Position numbers and translations under genes: made by a program
Shown here: positions 6,801-11,630 of the stretch, piece by piece
How positions within the stretch are numbered: the stretch's first letter is position 1
How the letters are laid out: the number at the start of each line of letters is the position of its first letter
Notes under the pieces: generated by a model
The model's database searches: none
What the model was told of the DNA's origin: nothing
The model's input: the letters and a program-made list of their open reading frames with translations, nothing else
Assembly (NCBI GenBank): GCA_040797825.1
Contig: JBFNEZ010000125.1
Coordinates: 1 to 11,630, forward strand
Direction: 5' to 3'
Source: Geosporobacter sp040797825
GTDB lineage: Bacteria > Bacillota > Clostridia > Peptostreptococcales > Thermotaleaceae
DNA: 11,630 nt

Positions 6801-7478
6801 ATGAAACTTCGATTTTTAGGCCATTCCTGTTTTTATGTAGAAGAAGGGGACTTTAAAGCGCTTATCGATCCCTTTATTTCCAATAATCCCAATTCTCCTG
6901 CAAAAAACTCTGACTTTGATAAACTTACCCATATATTTGTTACCCATGGTCATGGAGATCATCTAGGAGACACTTTATTTATTGGAAACAAAACCAAGGC
7001 TACGGTCATCACCAATTATGAAATTGCTACCTATTTATCTGGAAAGGGACTTTCTACTCATGCCATGCATATTGGGGGCAGAAAAAAATTTGATTTTGGT
7101 ACAGTAAAAATGACCCCTGCTCTTCATGGTTCTGGCATTGAAACTGTCGGGGGCCTTATCTATGGAGGAAACCCTGGTGGATTTGTCATAGAGGTCCAGG
7201 GTAAGAAAATTTATCATGCAGGGGACACTGGGTTAACCATGGACATGCAGCTATTGGCAATAGAAAATATTGATGTAGCCCTCTTACCTATTGGGGGGAA
7301 CTTCACCATGGATATTACCGACGCCCTTCGCGCTGTAACCTTTATACAGCCCAAGAAAGTTATTCCTATGCATTACGGTACATTCCCCGTAATCACTGAA
7401 GATCCCCATGAATTTAAAGAAAAGGTTGTGGACAGCGAAGTCATTATTTTAAAGCCCGGGGAAAACTACGAATTTTAA
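6801..7478 (+). CDS. Metal-dependent hydrolase, metallo-beta-lactamase fold (UPF0173 family)
   Basis: A 225-residue hydrolase of the UPF0173/YtkL type. The metal-binding residues are visible: HGHGDH with His49, His51, Asp53 and His54, then His109 (ALHG), Asp142 (HAGDTG) and His191 (PMHYG). The opening MKLRFLGHSCF and the glycine-rich YGGNPGGFVIE (121-131) are typical. The family's physiological substrate is unknown; the fold is used on phosphodiesters, lactones and thioesters. The start is the ATG at 6801, 9 nt after AAGGAG (6786-6791). The in-frame ATG at 6792 directly abuts that Shine-Dalgarno and is rejected. Length is normal and all ligands are present, so it should be active. It is convergent with hisC, sharing one terminator. 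Confidence 0.9.
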   Translation: MKLRFLGHSCFYVEEGDFKALIDPFISNNPNSPAKNSDFDKLTHIFVTHGHGDHLGDTLFIGNKTKATVITNYEIATYLSGKGLSTHAMHIGGRKKFDFGTVKMTPALHGSGIETVGGLIYGGNPGGFVIEVQGKKIYHAGDTGLTMDMQLLAIENIDVALLPIGGNFTMDITDALRAVTFIQPKKVIPMHYGTFPVITEDPHEFKEKVVDSEVIILKPGENYEF

Positions 7479-7491
7479 ATACCAAACTATC

Positions 7492-7525
7492 AAGTAAAAA
7501 CTCAGCACTGGTTGAGTTTTTACTT
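7492..7525. terminator. Bidirectional terminator between metallo-hydrolase and hisC
   Basis: Perfect 13-bp arms AAGTAAAAACTCA (7492-7504) and TGAGTTTTTACTT (7513-7525) enclose an 8-nt loop. The A/T tracts give a U-rich 3' side in both directions. The right arm overlaps the hisC stop codon at 7520-7522. Confidence 0.88.
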
Positions 7526-8593
7526 TTGATGAAGAAGATTAAAAAGGTTGTCCAAAAAATAATCATTGATTTCATCCGTTCCTAGGGTTACTCGAATACA
7601 GCTTTGGTAATCCTTATGTAAGATTGGTTCGATTACAATTCCTTTTTCTAATAATCGAATATAAATTTCTTTACTATCCATTCCTGTATCTATCATTAGA
7701 AAATTTGCACTGGAATCAAAATAGGATATCCCCTGCTTTTCCAATTGTCGAATCATCAGAGTCTTACTTTTTTCATTAAAATATTTTATCTTCCCAATGT
7801 GTATTGGATCCTCTAAACTGGCCTCTGCTGCAGCTAAGCCCAAGGAGTTTGTATTAAAAGTCAATCGTGCAGCATCAAGCTTTTCGATAAGGAATGGCCT
7901 AGCTACTGCATATCCAATACGACAAGCAGCCAAGCCATATATTTTTGAAAAGGTACGAATTGCAATAACATTTTTCTTTTCTATATAACGGATTCCACTC
8001 ACATGCTCATATTCATATTCTCCATAAGCCTCATCCAACACCAGAATCACATGCTCTGGAAGCCCTTCAATAAACTTTTCCAAGGCCAAGCCTGATATGA
8101 ATGCCCCCGTAGGATTGTTGGGATTACATAGGAAAATCATTTTTGTTTTGTCTGTAATTGCCCCCTGTATTTCCTCTAAATCGAAGTTTCCTTGACGTAG
8201 ATTAACAAACTTACAAATGGCTCCCCAACGTTCTACCGCTACCCTATAATTGTCATAGGTAGGTATGGGGATAATCACTTCTTCCCCCTCTTGCAAAAGT
8301 CCTCTAACCGTTAGATCGATAACTTCATCAGCGCCATTTCCAATCAGTATCTGCTCTTGTTCAATATCCCAAAGTTTGCACAGCTTCCCTTTTAAACTGA
8401 AAGCTTGAGGATCAGGATAGAGTTGCAGATTTTCTGTTGCTTCCTTTGTCAACCACAATACTTTCGGAGAGGGGCCATAAACATTTTCATTGCTCGATAG
8501 CTTAACAATCAGTTCTTTATTCAAAATCTGCCTAATCTGTTCTACTGGATATTCTTTTATATCCAGTAAATTTGGAGCATTCTGAATACACAC
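7520..8593 (-). CDS. hisC: Histidinol-phosphate aminotransferase-type class I/II aminotransferase
   Basis: A 357-residue PLP-dependent aminotransferase of fold type I, the usual length for HisC. In histidine synthesis this enzyme converts imidazole-acetol phosphate and glutamate to histidinol phosphate. Visible signatures are SSNENVYGPSPKV (33-45), GNGADEVI (85-92), NPNNPTG (157-163), DEAY with PLP-contacting Asp187, RTFSKIYGLAACRIGY with Schiff-base Lys217 and Arg225, and Arg334 for the substrate carboxylate. No other his gene is nearby, so a role in aromatic amino-acid transamination is also plausible; paralogues in this family have broad specificity. The start is the GTG at 8591-8593, with GAGGGGGG (8600-8607) 6 nt upstream. 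It is monocistronic between a consensus promoter and a bidirectional terminator. Confidence 0.86.
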   Translation of the reverse strand: MCIQNAPNLLDIKEYPVEQIRQILNKELIVKLSSNENVYGPSPKVLWLTKEATENLQLYPDPQAFSLKGKLCKLWDIEQEQILIGNGADEVIDLTVRGLLQEGEEVIIPIPTYDNYRVAVERWGAICKFVNLRQGNFDLEEIQGAITDKTKMIFLCNPNNPTGAFISGLALEKFIEGLPEHVILVLDEAYGEYEYEHVSGIRYIEKKNVIAIRTFSKIYGLAACRIGYAVARPFLIEKLDAARLTFNTNSLGLAAAEASLEDPIHIGKIKYFNEKSKTLMIRQLEKQGISYFDSSANFLMIDTGMDSKEIYIRLLEKGIVIEPILHKDYQSCIRVTLGTDEINDYFLDNLFNLLHQK

Positions 8594-8664
8594 GAAATTC
8601 CCCCCTCTTTAGTGCTTGTTTAACACCTATAATATTGCGGAAAATTCACAAAAATAATACAACT

Positions 8665-8693
8665 ATTATACCAATCCTTCTATTTTATGTCAA
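8665..8693 (-). promoter_or_regulatory. Perfect consensus sigma-A promoter for hisC
   Basis: TTGACA (8688-8693) and TATAAT (8665-8670) are separated by exactly 17 nt, with a TGn extension before the -10. The predicted start is near 8658, giving a leader of about 65 nt in which I see no riboswitch or T-box element. Confidence 0.9.
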
Positions 8694-8725
8694 CTTACTT
8701 CCCTCGTGGAGGTTATCTGTTAGAT

Positions 8726-8759
8726 GTAAAATAGACAGAAGCCAGTCTGTCTATTTTAC
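8726..8759 (-). terminator. Rho-independent terminator of tpx
   Basis: Perfect 13-bp arms GTAAAATAGACAG (8726-8738) and CTGTCTATTTTAC (8747-8759) with an 8-nt loop, starting 8 nt after the tpx stop. The T-tract is short and interrupted, so it may work as an inefficient or bidirectional structure. It separates tpx from the hisC promoter. Confidence 0.75.
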
Positions 8760-8766
8760 CTGTTTG

Positions 8767-9282
8767 TTACAATAGTCTTTTGACCGCTGCAATAGCTCCA
8801 TCATAATTAGGTTGATCCGTAACCTCTTTAACATATTCCACATAATGCACTTGATTTGTTTTATCCAGCACCACAATTCCTCGGCTTAATAGTCTAAGCT
8901 CCTCAATCACAAATCCATAATTTAATCCAAAGGACAAATCTCGATGATCCGATAGCGTAACTACCTTGTCAATCCCCTTGGCTCCGCAGAATCTTTTTTG
9001 TGCAAAGGGTAAATCCACGCTAATAGTCAAAATAGCCACATTTCCCAACTCCGCTGCGGTTTCATTAAAGTGCAGGGTTTGAAGCTCGCAAACACCAGTA
9101 TCTATAGAAGGAACCACGCTAATAATTTTAATCCTCTCCCCTGCATCCTTTAGGGAATAGGGTTGTAAATCATTTTGAAGCACTGTAAAATTCGGAGCCT
9201 GATCTCCTACTTTTATCTCTTTTCCCATAAGGGTTACGGGATTGCCTTTCATGGTTATTCTACCTGTTCGTCTTTCTGACAT
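8767..9282 (-). CDS. tpx: Thiol peroxidase, atypical 2-Cys peroxiredoxin (Tpx)
   Basis: A 171-residue thioredoxin-fold peroxidase that reduces hydrogen peroxide and alkyl hydroperoxides in the cytoplasm, with thioredoxin as the usual reductant. The peroxidatic site PSIDTGVC places Cys65 after the conserved Pro58 and Thr62. The resolving cysteine is Cys99 in FAQKRFCG, the spacing expected for Tpx, which forms an intramolecular disulfide. The N-terminal VGDQAPNFTV (25-34) and SRGIVVLD (133-140) are family hallmarks. The start ATG at 9280-9282 follows GAGGAG (9290-9295) by 7 nt. The 107-bp gap upstream holds the floT terminator but no convincing promoter, so tpx may have a weak or alternative-sigma promoter, or depend partly on read-through. 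I see no PerR box. Presence fits an anaerobe with oxidative-stress defence. Confidence 0.95.
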   Translation of the reverse strand: MSERRTGRITMKGNPVTLMGKEIKVGDQAPNFTVLQNDLQPYSLKDAGERIKIISVVPSIDTGVCELQTLHFNETAAELGNVAILTISVDLPFAQKRFCGAKGIDKVVTLSDHRDLSFGLNYGFVIEELRLLSRGIVVLDKTNQVHYVEYVKEVTDQPNYDGAIAAVKRLL

Positions 9283-9345
9283 AATAAAACTCCTCTCCTA
9301 ATTAATCTAGTTTTAATTTACCCGAAAGAAATTTGGTTTAATCAC

Positions 9346-9375
9346 TTAAAAGAAAAAGAAGGCTCTAGGCCCTCC
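9346..9375 (-). terminator. Rho-independent terminator of nfeD-floT
   Basis: On the minus strand GGAGGGC (9369-9375) pairs with GCCTTCT (9357-9363) around a CTAGA loop (7 bp, two G-U), followed by a T-rich tract TTTTCTTTT (9346-9356 region). It begins about 15 nt after the floT stop. Confidence 0.8.
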
Positions 9376-9389
9376 CATTATCGAGAATA

Positions 9390-10826
9390 CTATTCATCTA
9401 TTGTTTTATAAGGCGTCTGTTCCTGACTTGACGTGGCCTGAGTTTTTTGCTTTAATAGCTGCATCAAGTCAATACCTGTAACTGCATTTACAGTTTCCGG
9501 CAGCGTAGACATAATATCAGTTATATAACCAGTAACCTTTCCTGCTCCCTTGCTATTTTCACCTGAATCCAGTATAACAATTTTCTCCGTTTTAGACAGT
9601 GGTTCAGAGATTGACTTGGCTATCTCGGGAAGCTTTTCGATAATCATTTGCGTAACTGCAGCTTCATTGTACTGTTTGAAAGCCTCTGCTTTTTTCAGCA
9701 TTGCTTCTGCCTCTGCTTTACCCTTTTCACGGATGATTTCTACCTCCGATATCCCTTCAGCCCTTTTTGCTTCTGCCTTTGCCAAACCAATAGCCTTGAT
9801 TCCTTCTGCTTCCGCTAAAGCATCTTGAATTTCTTTATATTTCTCCGCTTCTGTTTTCTTCTCTGCACTATATTTTTCTGCATCGGCCTGTTTTTTTACA
9901 ATAGCTTCCAATTCCCGTTCTCTTCGCAGAGCTTCTTGCTCTGCAAGTTCAATTTCTTTTTGTTTTTTTACAATCAGTACCTGCATCTTTTCTTTTTCAG
10001 CTTCCTGTTGCACTTTGCTGGTTTCAATTTCATAAGCCATATCAGCCTTTGCCTTTTCAGTTTCCTGCTCCCTACGATAGTCCTGCACCTTTAATTCTTT
10101 ACTTTTCTGTGCCTCTGCTATCTGAGTTTCTGCAATCAACTGAGCTTCTTCTCCCTCACGATTGGCTTGAGCAGTTTTTATCTTCGTTTCTTTCCTAGCA
10201 TTGGCTTCTGCAATTTCTGCATCTCTTTTTACCTCTGCAATTCGTTTTTTTCCAAGAGCCTCTAGATAACCATTGTTATCAGAAATGTCTCTAATTGTAA
10301 ACGCTTTAATCTCCAAACCCATATCTGCCAAATCTACTGCAGCTACTTCCTGTACCTGAGAAGCAAATTTCTCACGATTTTTGTAGATATCCTCTACAGT
10401 CATCGTAGAAATAATCTCCCTGAGTTTTCCTTCTAAAACATCCCTTGCAGTATCCTTAATCACTTCTATGGTTTCTTTTTCATTCCCTGTATTGAATTGT
10501 TCTACAGCTGCCAGAATAGATTCTGTATCGGATTTAACCTTCATAACTGCTACTCCGTCAGCTTTAATGTCCACACCCTGCTCTGTCAATGCACCGTCAG
10601 TCTTCACATAGATCTTCATGTTTTCCAGAGAAATAATGTCTGTCTTTTCAAGCAGTGGAATCACAAAGCCACCGCCTCCGGAGATAACCCTTTTCTTCAA
10701 TCCAGTTACTACTAGGGCTTTATCCTGCGAGACCTTCCTCCACATGATAACCAATCCTACAATTAACAAAAGGATTACCAACACGATCAAAACTGGTACA
10801 AAACCAATAAATCCACTAATATTCAT
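9390..10826 (-). CDS. floT: Flotillin (SPFH/band-7 membrane-scaffold protein)
   Basis: A 478-residue flotillin of the YuaG/FloT type, a scaffold of functional membrane microdomains. One N-terminal membrane helix (about 7-29) is followed by an SPFH domain (about 30-190) with KALVVTGLKKRVISGGGGFVIPLLE (36-60). A long charged coiled coil rich in Ala, Glu and Lys (about 195-385) comes next, with the repeated KAEA-type heptads and EA motifs of flotillins. A C-terminal part (from about 390) probably mediates oligomerisation. The tail is polar and not obviously lipid-modified. The start ATG at 10824-10826 has GGGGGAG (10833-10839) 6 nt upstream, immediately before the nfeD stop codon, so the two are tightly coupled (13-nt gap). 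Established precedent in Bacillus is the yuaF-yuaG pair. No frameshift is seen. Confidence 0.94.
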   Translation of the reverse strand: MNISGFIGFVPVLIVLVILLLIVGLVIMWRKVSQDKALVVTGLKKRVISGGGGFVIPLLEKTDIISLENMKIYVKTDGALTEQGVDIKADGVAVMKVKSDTESILAAVEQFNTGNEKETIEVIKDTARDVLEGKLREIISTMTVEDIYKNREKFASQVQEVAAVDLADMGLEIKAFTIRDISDNNGYLEALGKKRIAEVKRDAEIAEANARKETKIKTAQANREGEEAQLIAETQIAEAQKSKELKVQDYRREQETEKAKADMAYEIETSKVQQEAEKEKMQVLIVKKQKEIELAEQEALRRERELEAIVKKQADAEKYSAEKKTEAEKYKEIQDALAEAEGIKAIGLAKAEAKRAEGISEVEIIREKGKAEAEAMLKKAEAFKQYNEAAVTQMIIEKLPEIAKSISEPLSKTEKIVILDSGENSKGAGKVTGYITDIMSTLPETVNAVTGIDLMQLLKQKTQATSSQEQTPYKTIDE

Positions 10827-10839
10827 CTGCTTCTCCCCC

Positions 10840-11370
10840 TTACTTTTGATCTACGTAAAAAACATTCTTTTGAATCTCCAGGATAATAACATCTTCTCCC
10901 ACAGAAAAGGTTTTATTTTCTACTGCCCTAGCTGGAGCCGAATAGCTATTACCACCCATCCTATAGCTTATTTTGCCAAACTTGCCGTCGCGGATGGTCA
11001 GCGTTACCTTTCCCTGATGTCCAATGAGATTTTTTTGTTCAATGGCGCTTGTATTTTGCATTCGATACAAAGGGATCATGATGCCGTAATAAATCAATGC
11101 ACATACCCCCAAAGCCAAAAGTAATGCAGCAATTACAATTCGAAAGGGCTCCCACAGGGTTTTATACTGAAAAATCAAACCAAAGCCGCCAAAGGTAGTA
11201 AAAAAAGCTGCAATGGTAATGGGCTTGAAAGGAGAGAGCTGCACATTAAATAACCCATCATCATCTACACCTGTATCAAAATCCATAAAGTCTAATAATT
11301 GTCCTAAAAGAAAAGTCACTAGTGTATATAAAACACCAACGCCAAAGAGTACATAAAAAAAGGATGTCAC
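10840..11370 (-). CDS. NfeD-family membrane protein (YuaF-like), flotillin partner
   Basis: A 176-residue short NfeD protein. It has a first membrane helix (about 4-26), an acidic linker (DFDTGVDDDG, 30-39), two more helices (about 51-67 and 77-99), and a C-terminal soluble OB-fold domain (about 115-173) with GHQGKVTLTIRDGKFGKI. This layout matches short NfeD1b/YuaF proteins, which are encoded next to flotillins and are thought to support their membrane assembly. There is no serine-protease domain. The start is a GTG (11368-11370) preceded by AGGAGG (11378-11383) at 7 nt, a strong site that justifies the non-ATG start. It is the first gene of the two-gene operon with floT. Confidence 0.88.
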   Translation of the reverse strand: MTSFFYVLFGVGVLYTLVTFLLGQLLDFMDFDTGVDDDGLFNVQLSPFKPITIAAFFTTFGGFGLIFQYKTLWEPFRIVIAALLLALGVCALIYYGIMIPLYRMQNTSAIEQKNLIGHQGKVTLTIRDGKFGKISYRMGGNSYSAPARAVENKTFSVGEDVIILEIQKNVFYVDQK

Positions 11371-11408
11371 CGATTGCCCTCCTTCTCTCAGAATGTTTTT
11401 CTCTTCTC

Positions 11409-11417
11409 AGTATACCA
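11409..11417 (-). promoter_or_regulatory. Extended -10 promoter for nfeD-floT
   Basis: TGGTATACT on the minus strand combines the TGn extension with a -10 one base from consensus (11409-11414). No -35 sits at 17 nt; a TTGCCA is 21 nt away, too far. The start would be near 11402, about 30 nt before the GTG. I see no SigW-like TGAAAC/CGTA pair. Confidence 0.5.
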
Positions 11418-11477
11418 TTTCCTCCCAAAAAAGAGTGGCAATTTTAAAAATGTAAAAGAACTGTAATATTTTACATC

Positions 11478-11522
11478 ATATAAAAACCCACCAGTTCTTC
11501 TTGAAATGGTGGGTTTTTATAT
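11478..11522. terminator. Strong terminator downstream of oadB-type gene
   Basis: Perfect 16-bp arms ATATAAAAACCCACCA (11478-11493) and TGGTGGGTTTTTATAT (11507-11522) enclose a 13-nt loop. The GC-rich core and T5 tract occur on both strands, so it can work in either direction. It lies 10 nt after the stop codon of the gene at the right edge. Confidence 0.93.
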
Positions 11523-11532
11523 ACAAATATTT

Positions 11533-11630
11533 TTAACCGAATATGGATAGTAAAACCCCAGCTGCAATGGCAGAACCGATAACACCAGCTACGTTTGGTC
11601 CCATGGCATGCATTAGTAGGAAGTTAGAGG
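11533..11630 (-). CDS. Partial Na+-translocating decarboxylase beta subunit (OadB/GcdB/MmdB family), C-terminus
   Basis: Only the last 31 codons plus two bases are present; the gene enters from the right edge. The peptide SNFLLMHAMGPNVAGVIGSA (first 20 visible residues) continues into a hydrophobic end, IAAGVLLSIFG. This matches the highly conserved C-terminal helix of the membrane beta subunit of sodium-pumping decarboxylases (oxaloacetate, glutaconyl-CoA or methylmalonyl-CoA type). The beta subunit couples carboxybiotin decarboxylation to Na+ export. The tail is shared by all subtypes, so the substrate cannot be told. Being followed at once by a terminator, it is probably the last gene of its operon. 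It suggests fermentative Na+ bioenergetics. Confidence 0.9.
   Translation of the reverse strand, partial: SNFLLMHAMGPNVAGVIGSAIAAGVLLSIFG

Noticed and set aside
9825..10094. Phenylalanine-rich plus-strand ORF resembling a membrane peptide
   Set aside because: It is the complement of the lysine/glutamate-rich flotillin coiled coil, which necessarily reads as Phe/Leu/Ser.
10618..11124. 168-codon plus-strand ORF opposite floT and nfeD
   Set aside because: Spans the junction of two well-supported genes on the other strand, has no Shine-Dalgarno and no recognisable domain.
11371..11460. SigW-type promoter for nfeD-floT, as in Bacillus yuaF-yuaG
   Set aside because: No TGAAAC/CGTA pair at the right spacing; an extended -10 sigma-A site explains the region better.

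Overview
The window looks like an ordinary chromosomal stretch of a low-GC, Gram-positive anaerobe of the class Clostridia. The sequence is AT-rich, with purine-rich Shine-Dalgarno sites, frequent GTG/TTG starts, a T-box leader and near-consensus housekeeping promoters. The gene set (PPK1 with two PPX/GppA-HD proteins, a Na+-decarboxylase beta subunit, NfeD plus flotillin, thiol peroxidase) fits an Alkaliphilus-like member of the Clostridiales, but the genus is only a guess. I see no insertion sequence, phage gene, CRISPR array, rRNA or tRNA.

Left edge (1-509, minus strand): the first 21 codons of a membrane protein, probably a TrpP-type tryptophan transporter, lie behind a complete T-box leader. 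The leader has a sigma-A promoter at 463-491, a TGG (Trp) specifier at 360-362, the conserved T-box at 220-237 and a 14-bp terminator at 183-218. A strong ribosome-binding site followed by a two-codon ORF sits between the terminator and the transporter.

Polyphosphate operon (510-5758, minus strand): ppx/gppA paralogue 2, then ppk (PPK1), then ppx/gppA paralogue 1. The first junction is a 4-nt ATGA overlap and the second is a 21-nt gap. PPK1 makes polyphosphate. The PPX/GppA proteins are expected to degrade it or act on (p)ppGpp. The two paralogues appear to have diverged in complementary ways: one keeps the canonical PPX motifs and has an altered HD site, and the other is the reverse. No terminator lies between this operon and the T-box leader.

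Plus-strand pair (6015-7478): an Est30-like carboxylesterase with a TTG start, then a UPF0173-type metallo-beta-lactamase-fold hydrolase with its own ribosome-binding site. A bidirectional terminator (7492-7525) separates them from the convergent hisC.

Minus-strand block (7520-11370): nfeD and floT form a two-gene membrane-microdomain operon with an extended -10 promoter and its own terminator. Next come tpx (atypical 2-Cys peroxiredoxin) with its terminator, and an orphan hisC-type aminotransferase behind a perfect TTGACA-17-TATAAT promoter. At the right edge are the last 31 codons of an oadB-type Na+-translocating decarboxylase beta subunit and a strong terminator.

Nothing here demonstrates a novel system. 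The points most worth a second look are the complementary divergence of the two PPX/GppA-HD proteins around ppk, the possible read-through of that operon into a tryptophan T-box leader, and the orphan ribosome-binding site ahead of the transporter.
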